A stretch of 64,000 nt of DNA from Cupriavidus basilensis (GTDB lineage: Bacteria > Pseudomonadota > Gammaproteobacteria > Burkholderiales > Burkholderiaceae). A program made the translations under genes and the position numbers. Below the pieces are notes generated by a model. That model saw only the letters and a program-made list of their open reading frames with translations. It made no database searches and was not told where the DNA came from. This document shows, one piece after another, positions 24,483-34,607 of this stretch (positions within the stretch are counted from its first letter, which is position 1; every line of letters begins with the position of its first letter). Location: contig NZ_CP062805.1 in assembly GCF_008801925.2 (NCBI RefSeq), forward strand, positions 124,001 through 188,000, given 5' to 3'.

Positions 24483-25505
24483 CTAAACGTGTCCCAGCAC
24501 CGGATGCGGTTCATATCCTTCCTCGAGGTGCCGAACTTCTTCGGGTGTGAGCCTCACTTCCAGCGCGGCCACCGCCTGGTCCAGTTGGGCCGCCTTGCTG
24601 ATGCCGATGACGGGAGCCGTCACGCCCTTGTGCAGTAGCCAGGCATAGGCCAGTTCCGCGTTGCTGATGCCCTTCTGGCCGGCCATCCGGGTGAGGTTGT
24701 CGACGACATTGAAATCCGATTCCCGAAAATAGAATTTCTTGGCCAGATGATCGGTCTTTGCGCGCTCGGTGTCTCCGAACCCCTCACGCTTGCGGTTGCC
24801 CGCGAGGAAGCCGCGGGCGAGCGGGCTCCACGGCAGCAGGGCTACACCGGAGTCCTTGCACAAGGGATTCATTTCGCGCTCTTCTTCCCGGTACAAGAGG
24901 TTGTAGTGGTTCTGCATGCTGACGAACCGGGTCCAGCCATTTTCCTTCGCCACCTGCTGGGCCTTCGCAAATTGCCACGCCCACATGCTGCTGGCGCCGA
25001 GATAGCGGACCTTGCCGGCCTTGACCACATCATGCAAGGCCTCCATCGTTTCCTCGATCGGCGTCTGCGTGTCGTAACGGTGGATCTGGTACAGGTCTAT
25101 GTAGTCGGTACCCAGGCGCTGCAACGAAGCGTCGACCGCATGGAAAATGCGTTTACGGCTCAAGCCATCCCTGTTCGGCCGGCGCACGAACGAGGCCATC
25201 TTGACGCCCTCGTAGGCAATATCGACCGGCTCGTAGACCTTGGTAGCGACCACGGCTTCTTCGCGTCGGCTCCCCGGAAACATCTCTTTGAGGAACTTGC
25301 CGGTCAGGACCTCCGACATGCCGCCCGAATAGGTGTCGCCGGTGTCGAAGAAATTGATGCCAAGGTCGACCGCGCGTTTGACCAGCGGCCGGGATGCGTC
25401 TTCATCCATGACCCAGGGACGCCACTCAGGGCTCCCGAATGTCAGCATGCCGAGGCAGATTCGCGAAACCTTCAGGCCGGTCGTGCCGAGGCGGACGTAT
25501 TCCAT
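24483..25505 (-). CDS. Aldo/keto reductase
   Basis: 340 aa TIM-barrel NADPH oxidoreductase. FFDTGDTYSGG near residue 53 carries the catalytic Asp and Tyr, VVATKVY the Lys, and YQIHRYD the His; the C-terminal GISKAAQLDQAV contacts NADP. The ATG at 25505 follows GGAGA and starts at the conserved MEYVRLGTTGLKVSRI. Closest in type to the YajO/GSP69-like branch. It stands alone, with its own terminator and a palindromic operator-like site 28-46 bp upstream. Substrate not predictable. Confidence 0.92.
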   Translation of the reverse strand: MEYVRLGTTGLKVSRICLGMLTFGSPEWRPWVMDEDASRPLVKRAVDLGINFFDTGDTYSGGMSEVLTGKFLKEMFPGSRREEAVVATKVYEPVDIAYEGVKMASFVRRPNRDGLSRKRIFHAVDASLQRLGTDYIDLYQIHRYDTQTPIEETMEALHDVVKAGKVRYLGASSMWAWQFAKAQQVAKENGWTRFVSMQNHYNLLYREEEREMNPLCKDSGVALLPWSPLARGFLAGNRKREGFGDTERAKTDHLAKKFYFRESDFNVVDNLTRMAGQKGISNAELAYAWLLHKGVTAPVIGISKAAQLDQAVAALEVRLTPEEVRHLEEGYEPHPVLGHV

Positions 25506-25842
25506 GCGTATGTCTCCAGGTTGTATGCATGACGCTCCGAGGATCGGAGCGGAAGGCATTGCTTCCGCACCGTCTGTCGGGTCGAGCGATTGGCTGAGCA
25601 CTATGCATGCCAGCCTGGGATCGTCCTCTCTACGTTCAGGCGGCGTGTGCAGAGGCGCTTTTGTGGCGTTGGCATGTACGCGCAGAGGACAATGACTGTC
25701 CGCGGTTGTGCACGCGGAAGACAGTTGGGCGCCTTAGCCTGCGAGACCAGTCATTCACGGCGACTAAGTGCAACGAATCGATGTGCTAGCATGGCGTGCC
25801 ACACGAACACTCAAGCAGGCCCATCCTGCCCGCCGTGAGAAC
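25506..25842. other. Divergent intergenic region with 8-bp perfect palindrome
   Basis: 337 bp between the aldo/keto reductase (minus) and Lrp-family regulator (plus) genes. CGCTCCGA-gga-TCGGAGCG at 25533-25551 is a perfect inverted repeat in the reductase leader or promoter, a plausible operator. No coding sequence is evident; short open frames here have no recognisable features. Confidence 0.5.
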
Positions 25843-26301
25843 ATGAAGCTCGACAACATCGATCGCCGGATTCTGAACGCCTTGCAGGAGGATGGACGTT
25901 TGCAGAACGTGGATCTGGCCAAGCGGGTGGGGCTGTCTCCTTCGCCCTGTTTGCGGCGCGTCAGATTGCTGGAGGAGGCGGGAGTTATCGAGCGCTACGT
26001 TGCGGTTGTGAACCCGGCGAAGGTGGGCGTGGGCCTGACGGTCTTCGTGCGAGTTTGGCTCAAGGGGCAGGACGAGGAGACGGTCAACAGCTTCGTGGCA
26101 GCCATCAAGGACATGCCCGAGGTGACGGAGTGTCACCTGATGGCGGGCGACTGCGACTTTCTCTTGCGCGTCGTGAGCCAGGATCTGGACGCGTACCGGC
26201 AGTTTCAGATGACCCATCTTGCCCGGTTGAAGGCCGTCCAGAACGTCAAGAGCGAAATCCCGATGCAGCGGATCAAGCAGACGTCCACGATCCTCCTTTG
26301 A
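25843..26301 (+). CDS. Lrp/AsnC-family transcriptional regulator
   Basis: 152 aa. The N-terminal winged helix (LDNIDRRILNALQEDGRLQN, then SPSPCLRRVRLLEEAGVI) is followed by a RAM ligand-binding domain (FVRVWLKGQ..., ECHLMAGDCDFLLRV). The ATG at 25843 begins at the conserved MKLDNIDRRIL; an upstream in-frame ATG at 25768 adds 25 unlikely residues. It is divergent from the aldo/keto reductase, so that gene is a probable target. Lrp proteins typically sense amino acids. Confidence 0.93.
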   Translation: MKLDNIDRRILNALQEDGRLQNVDLAKRVGLSPSPCLRRVRLLEEAGVIERYVAVVNPAKVGVGLTVFVRVWLKGQDEETVNSFVAAIKDMPEVTECHLMAGDCDFLLRVVSQDLDAYRQFQMTHLARLKAVQNVKSEIPMQRIKQTSTILL

Positions 26302-26303
26302 AG

Positions 26304-26326
26304 CTGCATTGCGTGGCGCGATGCAG
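26304..26326. terminator. Hairpin between convergent Lrp and TetR genes
   Basis: CTGCATTGCG (26304-26313) and CGCGATGCAG (26317-26326) pair over 10 bp with one G-T pair and a 3-nt loop, right after the Lrp stop. No strong U tract follows in either direction, so termination is inferred from position. Confidence 0.45.
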
Positions 26327-26419
26327 ATCTCGCCGTATCAAAGCCGTCGAGGCTGCATGTGACCGCCGAGGTGGCCACATGCTCGAGTCAGCCCGCGGCA
26401 GGGAAGTTCCAGCGTTGCG

Positions 26420-27094
26420 CTAAATCGTGGCGCCTTGGATTTTGCGCAAGGTAGCCGGGGCACCGCACAAGAATATGTCGACCTTTTGTCGGATGACCGC
26501 TTCCATGTCGTCCGGCACACTGAGTCCATACACCCACTTGCGCACGCCCAGATAGAAGATTGCCGCGTGCAGGCTCCAGACCATCTCGATCGCGGCATCG
26601 TTTTCCGCGGCATTGCGCGGCGCGGCAATGCCGAACGCTTCGCGTATCTCAGCCAGGACCGGCAGGAAGACCTTGCTGCGCAGCATGTCCATGTACCTGT
26701 CGTTGATGCCCTCGTGGGTCAGGCCGGAAAAGATGAACAGCCGGATCCATTCTTCGCGCAGGATCACTGACGAGTAGTCGATATAGAAGGCATAGAGCCG
26801 CTCGATCAGTGGGAGCGAACAGTCGGCGATCTGCTGTTCCCATTCGGGACGCCACTGGAAGACCTCGTTGTACACGCGCTCGATGAGGGCCTCCTTGTTC
26901 TCGAAGTACCGATAGAGCAGCGGCTGGGTGATCCCGATCTGCCTGGCGAGATCGCGCGTACTGCCTCCGAAGCCGCTCCGGGTAAAGTGTTCGATCGCCT
27001 TTTCGACAATCTGCTGTTGCCGTTCCGCGGGCAGGAGCCGACGGGCAACTTTGTCGGAGGCGCTATCCCAATCCGCTACTTTGCTTGTTTCCAT
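26420..27094 (-). CDS. TetR-family transcriptional regulator (paralogue 1)
   Basis: 224 aa. The N-terminal helix-turn-helix is AIEHFTRSGFGGSTRDLARQ, then IGITQPLLYRYFENKEALIERVYNEV. The C-terminal half is very close to the regulator at 38804: same length, shared blocks such as YSSVILREEWIRLFIFSGLT versus YASVILREEWIRIFIFAGLT, and EIEM/AIEMVWSLHA. The pair may recognise related operators, such as those at 30957 and 46599. Neighbours are actP and the flavin monooxygenase pair. Confidence 0.93.
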   Translation of the reverse strand: METSKVADWDSASDKVARRLLPAERQQQIVEKAIEHFTRSGFGGSTRDLARQIGITQPLLYRYFENKEALIERVYNEVFQWRPEWEQQIADCSLPLIERLYAFYIDYSSVILREEWIRLFIFSGLTHEGINDRYMDMLRSKVFLPVLAEIREAFGIAAPRNAAENDAAIEMVWSLHAAIFYLGVRKWVYGLSVPDDMEAVIRQKVDIFLCGAPATLRKIQGATI

Positions 27095-27168
27095 GATGTA
27101 TGGCCCGACTTTGCCGCGGATCGCGCCCGTGGGAACCCGACCATGCCGCGGATGCTCCGGTTAAGGGC

Positions 27169-27190
27169 CCCTCTCCCAGGTGGGAGAGGG
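27169..27190. terminator. Perfect hairpin downstream of actP
   Basis: CCCTCTCCCA and TGGGAGAGGG (10-bp arms, 2-nt loop) lie 15 nt beyond the actP stop, between it and the TetR gene start. No U tract is obvious. It could end the actP transcript or be a dispersed repeat of this common type. Confidence 0.5.
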
Positions 27191-27204
27191 TAGAAGTCAT
27201 GCCC

Positions 27205-28848
27205 TTACGCCTCGGCCGTCCCCTTGGTCCCCATCCCCAATTCACAAGCCACGCGCTGATTCTGATACGCCGCACGCTCCCACGCGCCTCTTGCCGAACG
27301 GTCCGTCACCGAGAAGGCGTAGATGCCGGCGAACGCGACCAGCATGGAGAACAGTGCCGGATACTCGTACGGGTAGATTGCCGAGGCATGGCCCAGTACC
27401 TGCACCCAGACCGTTGGGCTCAGGATCGTGAGAACCACAGCCGTGACGAGTCCCAGCGTCCCGCCGATTACGGCGCCACGCGTAGTCAGTCCCCGCCAGT
27501 AGATCGACAGCAGCAGCACCGGGAAGTTGGAGCTGGCGGCAATCGAGAACGTCAGGCTGACGATGAAGGCGATGGTCTGCTTCTCGAACAGGATGCCGAG
27601 CAGGATCGACAGCACACCCAGCACCAGCGTAGTGGTACGCGAGACCCGCATCTCATCCTTCTCAGATGCCTTGCCTTGGCGAATGACCGTTGCATAGAGG
27701 TCATGCGAGATGGCGGAAGAGCCAGCCAGGGCGAGCCCGGCAACGACGGCAAGGATAGTCGAGAACGCCACGGCGCAGATGAAGCCGAGGAACACGTTGC
27801 CGCCGACCGCATGGGCCAGGTGCACGGCCACCATGTTGACGCCACCGATCACGGCACCTGTGCCATTGTGGTACAGCGGATCGCCGGCGACCAGTGCGAT
27901 CGTGCCGAAGCCGATCACGATGATCATGGCGTAGCCAGTGCCGACGATGCCGGTGGCATAGAGCACGCTCTTGCGCGCGGCCTTGACATTGCTGACGGTG
28001 AAGAAGCGCATCAGGATGTGCGGCAGGCCTGCGGTGCCGAAGATCAGCGCCAGGCCGAGCGACACGGCCGACACCGGGTCGGACACCAGACCGCCTGGAC
28101 GCATGATGGCGTCATGCTTGCCATGCGTGGTGACGGCATGCTCGAACAGGCTGTTCAGGTTGAAGCCAAAGCGGCTCATCACCATGAAGGCCATGAAGGC
28201 GCAACCGGCAAGCAGCAGGACGGCCTTGATGATCTGGATCCAGGTGGTGGCCAGCATGCCGCCAAAGAACACGTACACGACCATCAGCACGCCGACCAGC
28301 ACCACGGCCGAGGTGTAGCTGAAACCAAACAGCAACTCCACCAGCTTGCCCGCGCCCACCATCTGCGACACCAGATAGAGCAGGACGATCACGATCGAGC
28401 TCGACGCCGAGAACGCCCGGATGGGTCGCTGCTTGAGCCGGTACGAGAGCACATCGGCGAGCGTATAGCGGCCCAGGTTGCGCAACGGCTCCGCGATCAG
28501 GAACAGGATGATCGGCCAGCTTGCCAGGAAGCCGATCGAATAGATCAGGCCGTCATAGCCGCTGGTGAAGACGAGCGCCGAAATGCCGAGGAGCGATGCG
28601 GCGGACATATAGTCGCCGGCAATGGCCCAGCCGTTCTGCATGGCGGTGATCTTGCCGCCCGCGGCGTAGTGGTCGGCGACGCTGTTATTGCGCTTTGCCG
28701 CCCACCGCGTCACGACAAGCGTCGCGGCTACGAACACCAGGAACATGGCAATGGCGATCAGGTTCAGGCCCTGGCCAACCGGCGGGGTGGCTGCCAGCAC
28801 GGGAGTGGCAGCCGTGAGGGCAGCGGCTGCAGTCAGTACGCGTTTCAT
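27205..28848 (-). CDS. actP: Cation/acetate symporter
   Basis: 547 aa sodium:solute symporter with an N-terminal cleavable-looking segment ([19 protein letters not shown]) and about 13 membrane helices. Characteristic blocks are [31 protein letters not shown] near residue 125 and [17 protein letters not shown] near 290. It imports acetate and other short monocarboxylates. It overlaps the DUF485 gene by 4 nt, the standard yjcH-actP arrangement. Confidence 0.95.
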   Translation of the reverse strand: MKRVLTAAAALTAATPVLAATPPVGQGLNLIAIAMFLVFVAATLVVTRWAAKRNNSVADHYAAGGKITAMQNGWAIAGDYMSAASLLGISALVFTSGYDGLIYSIGFLASWPIILFLIAEPLRNLGRYTLADVLSYRLKQRPIRAFSASSSIVIVLLYLVSQMVGAGKLVELLFGFSYTSAVVLVGVLMVVYVFFGGMLATTWIQIIKAVLLLAGCAFMAFMVMSRFGFNLNSLFEHAVTTHGKHDAIMRPGGLVSDPVSAVSLGLALIFGTAGLPHILMRFFTVSNVKAARKSVLYATGIVGTGYAMIIVIGFGTIALVAGDPLYHNGTGAVIGGVNMVAVHLAHAVGGNVFLGFICAVAFSTILAVVAGLALAGSSAISHDLYATVIRQGKASEKDEMRVSRTTTLVLGVLSILLGILFEKQTIAFIVSLTFSIAASSNFPVLLLSIYWRGLTTRGAVIGGTLGLVTAVVLTILSPTVWVQVLGHASAIYPYEYPALFSMLVAFAGIYAFSVTDRSARGAWERAAYQNQRVACELGMGTKGTAEA

Positions 28849-29204
28849 GACGGCTCTCCCTGGCGGATCTCGTCGATCATCTTGTCGTAGACGGTGTTGC
28901 TGCGGTACACGTAGACTGCCACCATCGCGAACGTGAAGGCAAACATGCCAAAGCCGATGGGAATGCCCACCGTCATCGGCTGTCCCGGCGTCAGCGGCAC
29001 GGCAAGCAAGTCCGGGCGGAAGGCCAGCGTGAGAATGAAACCGAAGTAGACCAGCAGCATGACAGCGGTGAGCGTCCAGGAGAAGGCGCGACGCGCGCGG
29101 TGCAAGCGCTCGAAGCGCGGTTGCCTCAGCATCGGGTGCGGGTCCACCGAGCCGTCGATGCGGGCTAGTCCTGGCGCCGAAGGAAAGGGGGCGGTGTGGG
29201 TCAT
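28845..29204 (-). CDS. DUF485 membrane protein (YjcH-like), partner of ActP
   Basis: 119 aa with two membrane helices ([17 protein letters not shown] near 45 and [19 protein letters not shown] near 85). [14 protein letters not shown] is the DUF485 signature. Its stop overlaps the actP start as ATGA. The family is consistently linked to acetate symporters and is thought to assist them; its biochemical role is not settled. Confidence 0.92.
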   Translation of the reverse strand: MTHTAPFPSAPGLARIDGSVDPHPMLRQPRFERLHRARRAFSWTLTAVMLLVYFGFILTLAFRPDLLAVPLTPGQPMTVGIPIGFGMFAFTFAMVAVYVYRSNTVYDKMIDEIRQGEPS

Positions 29205-29240
29205 GACATTGTCTCCATATGCCTGTTGTCTGGATCTGCG

Positions 29241-30464
29241 TCAGAACTGACGGGATACTGCTGTCTCGCGCATGACCGCCTCCGGTGTGCGATAACGTTC
29301 GGCCATTTCGCGGTCCTGATCGCTCTTGAGCTGGGCCTGCATGTAGGCGCCGAGGTGGCGCGCGTGCTCGACAATCGCATGTCCGAACTGGACGCGCTCG
29401 GTACTGTACGCGTCGAGGGCCGTCTCGACGGTCGAATGTTCGCTGAGGGCGCGCACGATTGCCATCGCATCTCCCGCAGCCTTGGTGACGCCCATGCCGC
29501 AGTGAGGGCGGGCGACAAAAGCGGCGTCACCGAGCAAGGCAATCCTGCCGAAAGCCATGCGCGGCACCGTCAGATCGAAGATCGGCTGGAACAGTGGTTG
29601 GGCTGTCTTGGTGACGACCTCGGCAAACTGCGGGGCGAGCAAGGATGTCGCCGCATCTTCCATGTCGGCGATCACGTCGGGGCGAATCAGGCCCGGCGGG
29701 ATGCCGTTGGGCCAGCGCTTGCCGCTGGCGTCAGTCAGCAGATCGGGCAATTCGTCGTCCTCGCGCGTCGCGCGATACCAGACGAAGTTGTAGCGACGCT
29801 GCCCAGGTTCGGTGCTGTTGGCTTCACCCGCCACCGGATACCCGAGGATTTGCTCGCGCGGAGGCAGGCAGAAGGCGAACTTGTCAAAGATCGCCGCGTG
29901 AGTGTCGGGCGAAAGCTGTGACTCGTCGACCAGGCCGCGCCACGCAATGTATCCGGCGTATTCCAGGCCGGCCGAAGGCAAGAGCTGTTCGCGCACGCTG
30001 GAACGGAAGCCGTCGGCGGCGATAACCAGATCGGCCCGGTGGGTCGAACCGTCCTGCAGCGTCACCGTAGCGTGGTCCCGGTACGTATCGACGGACGTCA
30101 CGAACGCGCCCGTCCGATAGGTGCCCGTGAAAGCCTTGCCGAGCACGTCATACATCTTGCCCCAGGCGGTCAGCGTCTGAGGCATGTCCCGATCGGCAAG
30201 CGACACACCCTCCCGGGAGAGCGTGATTCGGGTATTGACGTGCACGCCAATGCTTTCATCGACCACCACGCCCGCCGATGCCAGCGCGTCGAACAATTCC
30301 GGGTGCGTGACGATGCCGGCGCCGCGCCCAGTCAGCGCTTCGGGCGTGCGCTCGAAGATCTCTACATTCCAGCCATTGCGGCTGAGCATGTTGGCCGCAA
30401 ACAGCCCGCCCAGCGATCCACCTACGACAATCGCCTTCGGCTTGTTGTGCAATACGGTATTCAT
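29241..30464 (-). CDS. FAD-dependent aromatic-ring monooxygenase, class A
   Basis: 407 aa. FAD-binding [20 protein letters not shown] is near residue 15, the DG motif [12 protein letters not shown] near 148, and the GD motif [20 protein letters not shown] near 308. The [17 protein letters not shown] stretch resembles 2,6-dihydroxypyridine 3-hydroxylase-type enzymes. It hydroxylates an aromatic or heteroaromatic ring using NAD(P)H and O2. The start overlaps the VOC gene stop (ATGA), so the two are coupled, under the palindromic operator at 30957. Confidence 0.88.
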   Translation of the reverse strand: MNTVLHNKPKAIVVGGSLGGLFAANMLSRNGWNVEIFERTPEALTGRGAGIVTHPELFDALASAGVVVDESIGVHVNTRITLSREGVSLADRDMPQTLTAWGKMYDVLGKAFTGTYRTGAFVTSVDTYRDHATVTLQDGSTHRADLVIAADGFRSSVREQLLPSAGLEYAGYIAWRGLVDESQLSPDTHAAIFDKFAFCLPPREQILGYPVAGEANSTEPGQRRYNFVWYRATREDDELPDLLTDASGKRWPNGIPPGLIRPDVIADMEDAATSLLAPQFAEVVTKTAQPLFQPIFDLTVPRMAFGRIALLGDAAFVARPHCGMGVTKAAGDAMAIVRALSEHSTVETALDAYSTERVQFGHAIVEHARHLGAYMQAQLKSDQDREMAERYRTPEAVMRETAVSRQF

Positions 30465-30940
30465 GCCAGTGCTCCAGTCTTTGCTTGTGCACTGTCGGGC
30501 AGTGCCAGTCCTGCCACTTCGGCAGCGGGGTAGTTGAGTTCGATCGTGACGCCGGAAGGATCCTCGAGGAAAACCTGATGCAGGCCGAGGCTTGGTACCG
30601 TGCGATCACGCCAGGAGATGCCTTCAGCACGCAGGGTCGCCCACATCTGCTCGACGCCCGTGGCCAGGAAGGCGATGTGGTCCAGCGTGCCGGTGCCAGA
30701 CGCGGGCAGGGATTTGTCGCCCAGATAGGCGGACAGGCCGGAAGGGTTGTCCGGATCCACGCCAATGATGTGAACCGTCCCGTAGTCGCTCTCGTCGTCA
30801 CCCATATAGAGCCATGCGCCGGGAAAGTCGAAGGGTGGTCGATAGCCGCGCCGGAACCCCAGGACGCGTTCGTAGAACGCGCAGGACCGCTCCAGGTCCG
30901 TGGTGCGTATCGAATAGTGTGCTAGTTTGGCCAGTGCCAT
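30461..30940 (-). CDS. VOC-superfamily metalloenzyme (glyoxalase/dioxygenase type)
   Basis: 159 aa, two beta-alpha-beta-beta-beta modules. Candidate metal ligands are His8 (KLAHYSIRTTDLE), His near 88 (LDHIAF) and Glu near 133 (VTIELNY), the usual H-H-E set. It is translationally coupled to the flavin monooxygenase, which suggests it acts on the hydroxylated product, as an extradiol-like dioxygenase or an isomerase. GGAGG precedes the ATG at 30940. Confidence 0.85.
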   Translation of the reverse strand: MALAKLAHYSIRTTDLERSCAFYERVLGFRRGYRPPFDFPGAWLYMGDDESDYGTVHIIGVDPDNPSGLSAYLGDKSLPASGTGTLDHIAFLATGVEQMWATLRAEGISWRDRTVPSLGLHQVFLEDPSGVTIELNYPAAEVAGLALPDSAQAKTGALA

Positions 30941-30956
30941 CGAAGCCTCCTGTAAA

Positions 30957-30985
30957 TTATCAACCGATCAGTGATCGATGGATAA
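30957..30985. promoter_or_regulatory. 29-bp palindromic operator
   Basis: The outer arms TTATC and GATAA and the inner arms CGATCA-g-TGATCG form a near-perfect palindrome, 24 of 28 positions symmetric. It starts 17 bp upstream of the VOC gene ATG, in the region divergent to the second ABC importer. On the minus strand TTGGCC-N17-TACTAT, overlapping its upstream edge, could be the promoter. The right half with flanking bases (30971-30992) recurs at 46599-46620 with 21 of 22 matches. A TetR-family site is the natural guess. Confidence 0.65.
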
Positions 30986-31347
30986 ATAGTAGGGCGGAAG
31001 CTGTTGGAGGCCAAGAACCTCTAGGGTGGGACATACCCTAACTTCCTGATTATTTTCGGCCGATAAATGACCTGGGGTGCACCTTTAGACGCCGAAGCGT
31101 GGAAGCCGGCGAGTTCGTCAGTCTGATTGCTGCTGCGCAAACTGAAAAGCGATCCGTTGGCAGGGTAGACGGGAGGTCACAATCACAGCGGCAGCCTTGC
31201 CCAAGGCGTCCTCAGACCAGGTGTACTTCTCCGGGTTTTCCCTTCGTATTTATCATTTGACAAGCAATTTGACGTATATCAAAGTTATCGATAGCTAAAC
31301 AAAGAACCGGGCTGCATCGAATAGCTGCGGCCTAACAGGAGACCTTC
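30986..31347. other. Divergent intergenic region upstream of the second ABC importer
   Basis: About 360 bp beyond the operator contain no gene. The last 100 bp are AT-rich; TTGACG at 31269 with a 17-bp gap to TAGCTA is a candidate sigma-70 promoter for the importer, and TTTATCATTTGACAAG nearby has a TTATC element like the operator arms. An AGGAGA ribosome-binding site ends the region. No sigma-54 motif was found. Confidence 0.45.
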
Positions 31348-32568
31348 ATGGGACATGCAGTCATGGGTGCGCAGCGCACCGCTCGTCGCTTCTGTATTGG
31401 GGTGTTCGCTGGCTTGCTCGCCGTGGGTGCGCAAGCACAGACGATCAAGATTGGGCTTCCTGTACCGCTTACCGGTCCCTACGGCGCGGAGGCAAAGGAC
31501 CAGGTGCGAAATGCCGAGCTGGCCGTCAAGGAATTCAATGATGCCGGCGGTCTGAACGGCCGCAAGGCCGAGTTGCTGGTGCGTGACGACAAGCTCAATC
31601 CCGGTGAGGCAGCCACGCGGACCCTGGAATTGCTCGAGAAGGACGGTGCGCAGTTCATCGTAGGTGGTCTTTCTGCCGCGACGCAGCTATCCATCAACAA
31701 CGTTACCAAGCAGCGCAAGGTCATCTATATCTCGATCAGTCAGTCCGACGTCATTAATGAGGCGACCGATGCGAGCCCTTACACGTTTCATGAGGCAATG
31801 AATCCCCACATGACGACGCAGGCCGTGGGCCGCTATGTCTTCAAGAAGGGGATGCGTATTGCCTTCCTGACCGCTGACTACGCCTATGGCCACGAGATGA
31901 CGCGCGGCTTCACGCGAGTGGCCAAAGACCTTGGCGCCGAGGTGGTTGGCGAAGTGCGGCATCCGCTTGGGCAACAGGACTACTCCACCTTTCTGCCACG
32001 GCTGATGGCACTCAAGCCGGATGTGCTGATATTCAACAACTTCGGCCGCGATAACCAGATCTCCATCAAGCAGGCCTCGGACTACGGCATGAAGAAGTCC
32101 ATAAAGTTCGTCACCCCCGTGATGACTTACACCTCTCGCGTCGCAGGCGGGGCTAACACATATGAAGGTGTCATTGGCGGGACGCAGTACTTCTGGGAGA
32201 TGGAAGCGACAACGTCATCCGCGAAAGCCTTCAATGCGGCTTTCCGGGCCAAGAACGAGGGACGCTACCCGTCTGACTATGGCGCGATGGCATACTCGGC
32301 CGTCAAGTCATTGCTCCTGGCGGTCAAGTCCGCCGGTAGCAGCGAGACGGAAAAGGTCGCGACGGCGCTGCGCAACCTGAAATATGACACCTACAAGGGG
32401 CAGCAGTACTACAGACCCTGTGACCAGCAATCCGTTCAGTCGGTACTTGTGATCCAGTCGAACTCCAAGGAAGCGGCCAATCCCGACGACGTGTTCAAGG
32501 TTTTGCACGTCGAACCAGCCAGCGAGAAGCTGTTGCGTCCGTGCACCGAACTCGGCTTCAAGGGCTGA
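31348..32568 (+). CDS. LIV-type ABC transporter substrate-binding protein (second system)
   Basis: 406 aa Peripla_BP_6 receptor. The signal peptide runs to about residue 31 (FAGLLAVGAQAQ), followed by TIKIGLPVPLTGPYGAEAKD. ADYAYGHEMTRGFTR near residue 175 parallels ADYAFGHSLESNA in the first system's receptor. AGGAGACC sits before the ATG. It heads a six-gene plus-strand unit ending at 37363. The ligand is unknown; the flavin monooxygenase and VOC genes divergent from it hint at an aromatic or heterocyclic acid. Confidence 0.9.
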   Translation: MGHAVMGAQRTARRFCIGVFAGLLAVGAQAQTIKIGLPVPLTGPYGAEAKDQVRNAELAVKEFNDAGGLNGRKAELLVRDDKLNPGEAATRTLELLEKDGAQFIVGGLSAATQLSINNVTKQRKVIYISISQSDVINEATDASPYTFHEAMNPHMTTQAVGRYVFKKGMRIAFLTADYAYGHEMTRGFTRVAKDLGAEVVGEVRHPLGQQDYSTFLPRLMALKPDVLIFNNFGRDNQISIKQASDYGMKKSIKFVTPVMTYTSRVAGGANTYEGVIGGTQYFWEMEATTSSAKAFNAAFRAKNEGRYPSDYGAMAYSAVKSLLLAVKSAGSSETEKVATALRNLKYDTYKGQQYYRPCDQQSVQSVLVIQSNSKEAANPDDVFKVLHVEPASEKLLRPCTELGFKG

Positions 32569-32724
32569 GCTATCGGCAGGTCGGTATGGGGCGATCCGTT
32601 ACAACGCTGGTCGTCCCTACGGAGCATGATGTCACTGATCGTGGCTAGCGCCTTGCACCTGCAGCGTCGCCAGAGGAAGTTTTAGGGCTGTCGTAGCGGG
32701 CGCACGGCGAGAGGCGGGAAAGCG

Positions 32725-33606
32725 ATGGAAATCTCATTAGATCTACTGGCACTGCAGCTCTTTACAGGGCTGGCGCTAGGTGCAATTTACGTGCTGCTGG
32801 CGGTCGGCCTGTCCCTTATCTTCGGGATGCTGACAGTTGTCAATTTTGCGCACGGCGCCTTCTACATGATAGGCGCCTATGTTGGGCTGCTGGCTGTCGA
32901 AAAGACAGGAAGCTTCTGGGCTGCGCTCGTAGTTGCTCCGTTGACCGTTGCGGCCATTGGCATGCTATGCGAGCGATGGCTGATTCGCCCCTTGTATGGT
33001 CGCGGTATCGACTACCCGCTTCTGCTCACCTTCGGCTTGTCATACATCATGGTCGAGGCCATACGTATCTGGTTCGGAAAGGCCGGGCTGCCGTTCGACA
33101 CCCCGGAAGTCCTGCAAGGGGCTACTAATCTTGGCTTTGCCGATTTTCCTACCTACCGATTGTTTGTGATCGGCGTCGTTTCGCTTCTGCTGCTCGCCTT
33201 GTGGTTGCTGATCGAGCGGACGCCATTCGGCCTGATTGTCCGGGCAGGAGCCCGTGACCCGGTCATTGTTCGCGTACTTGGCATCGACGTCTCACGTGTC
33301 TGGCTGATCGTGTTCGGGATGGGTACTGGCATTGCGGCGCTGGCTGGCGTCCTGTCGGCGCCGTTGCAAGGCGTATCGCCGGAAATGGGGACGTCCGTTC
33401 TCACTGTAGCTTTCGTTGTTACCGTTGTGGGCGGGATGGGGTCCTTGATGGGTGCCGTCGTGGCGGGCTTGCTTGTCGGCGTTGTGGAGAGCATGGCCGT
33501 ACTCTTCTTCCCTGAGGCAGCGAAGGTGTCCATGTTCGTGATCATGGCCGCAGTGCTTCTCATCCGGCCGCAAGGACTCTTCGGCCGAACAGGATTGATG
33601 ACATGA
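32725..33606 (+). CDS. LIV-type ABC transporter permease (LivH-like, second system)
   Basis: 293 aa inner-membrane permease. FGMLTVVNFAHGAFYMIGA near residue 35 and GGMGSLMGAVVAGLLVGVVE near 235 are LivH signatures; about eight membrane segments. A 156-nt gap separates it from the receptor gene, which has no other gene in it. GAGGCGGGAAAG precedes the ATG, and its end overlaps the next permease start. Confidence 0.92.
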   Translation: MEISLDLLALQLFTGLALGAIYVLLAVGLSLIFGMLTVVNFAHGAFYMIGAYVGLLAVEKTGSFWAALVVAPLTVAAIGMLCERWLIRPLYGRGIDYPLLLTFGLSYIMVEAIRIWFGKAGLPFDTPEVLQGATNLGFADFPTYRLFVIGVVSLLLLALWLLIERTPFGLIVRAGARDPVIVRVLGIDVSRVWLIVFGMGTGIAALAGVLSAPLQGVSPEMGTSVLTVAFVVTVVGGMGSLMGAVVAGLLVGVVESMAVLFFPEAAKVSMFVIMAAVLLIRPQGLFGRTGLMT

Positions 33607-34607
33607 AGAACTTCCATGTTCATGGCGCCATTCGCCTAAGGAATGAAGCTACCGGACTTGCAAGCCAGATGTGCAGGGTTGTCGCGATGCACCGCGTCCT
33701 GGCGACTGTCGTCTTCTTCGCGGCATTTCCATGGCTGGTGCCCTACCACTCATTGGCCATCAACGTTCTGATCTATGGACTGTTTGCAGTCGGCTTCAAC
33801 CTGCTGTTCGGATACACCGGTCTCCTTTCGTTTGGCCATGCCGCATTCCTCGGGGTCGGTGCATATTCGGCGGGCATTCTTATCGCACAGTACCAATTGG
33901 CATGGTGGGCGGCGATTCCCGCGGCCATGGTCGCTGGCTGCATGGTAGCCCTCGTGATGGGACTCCTGGCCATTCGGACCAGGGGCATCTACTTTGCGAT
34001 GGTGACGCTGGCGCTGTCCCAATGTGTTTACTTCCTGGTTTATCAGATGCCAAGCTCCGGGGGGGAGAACGGATTGCGAGGCGTGAACATTGCCGAGCTG
34101 GATCTCTTTGGATTCCGTCTGGACCTGCTCGATCCGTTGCAGAAGTACTACTTCATCTTCGCGCTCGTCTCGGTCTCTCTTTGGGTGCTCTCTCGCATCC
34201 TCGCATCTCCTCTGGGTGGCGTTATCGAAGCCGTCCGCGAGAACGAAGCTCGCGCCCGTGCCTGTGGTTTCGATATTGAACGCACGAAGCTGTTGGCATT
34301 CGTCCTTTCCGCCGCCTTCTGCGCCCTTGCCGGAGCGCTCAACGCTATCCATCTCGGAAGTGTTCCCATTGAAACACTCCATTACTCGACGTCCGGGATG
34401 GTTGTAATGTTGTGCCTGCTCGGAGGCATGGGCACTTATTTCGGTCCGTTCGTCGGCGCGGCGCTGTTCCTGCTTATTCAGGATTTTGCTTCAGGCTGGA
34501 CTGAGCACTGGCAGCTGATTGTCGGGGCGGTCTTCGTGGTCTTCGTGCTCTTCTTCCCAAAGGGCGTCTGGGGCACGTTTCTGGAGAAGGTGCACCATGA
34601 GCGCTGA
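33603..34607 (+). CDS. LIV-type ABC transporter permease (LivM-like, second system)
   Basis: 334 aa. GFNLLFGYTGLLSFGHAAFL near residue 60 is the LivM signature and GGMGTYFGPFVGAALFL lies near 278. The ATG at 33603 overlaps the LivH-like stop (ATGA). The first ~25 residues before the first helix are unusually polar for the family, so a later start is possible. Its 3' end overlaps the ATPase gene by 11 nt. Confidence 0.9.
   Translation: MKNFHVHGAIRLRNEATGLASQMCRVVAMHRVLATVVFFAAFPWLVPYHSLAINVLIYGLFAVGFNLLFGYTGLLSFGHAAFLGVGAYSAGILIAQYQLAWWAAIPAAMVAGCMVALVMGLLAIRTRGIYFAMVTLALSQCVYFLVYQMPSSGGENGLRGVNIAELDLFGFRLDLLDPLQKYYFIFALVSVSLWVLSRILASPLGGVIEAVRENEARARACGFDIERTKLLAFVLSAAFCALAGALNAIHLGSVPIETLHYSTSGMVVMLCLLGGMGTYFGPFVGAALFLLIQDFASGWTEHWQLIVGAVFVVFVLFFPKGVWGTFLEKVHHER

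Noticed and set aside
27100..28890. Long open frame (596 codons) on the plus strand
   Set aside because: It is antisense to actP and DUF485, which are clear; its composition (His/Arg/Asp/Gln-rich) is that of a shadow frame in high-GC DNA.
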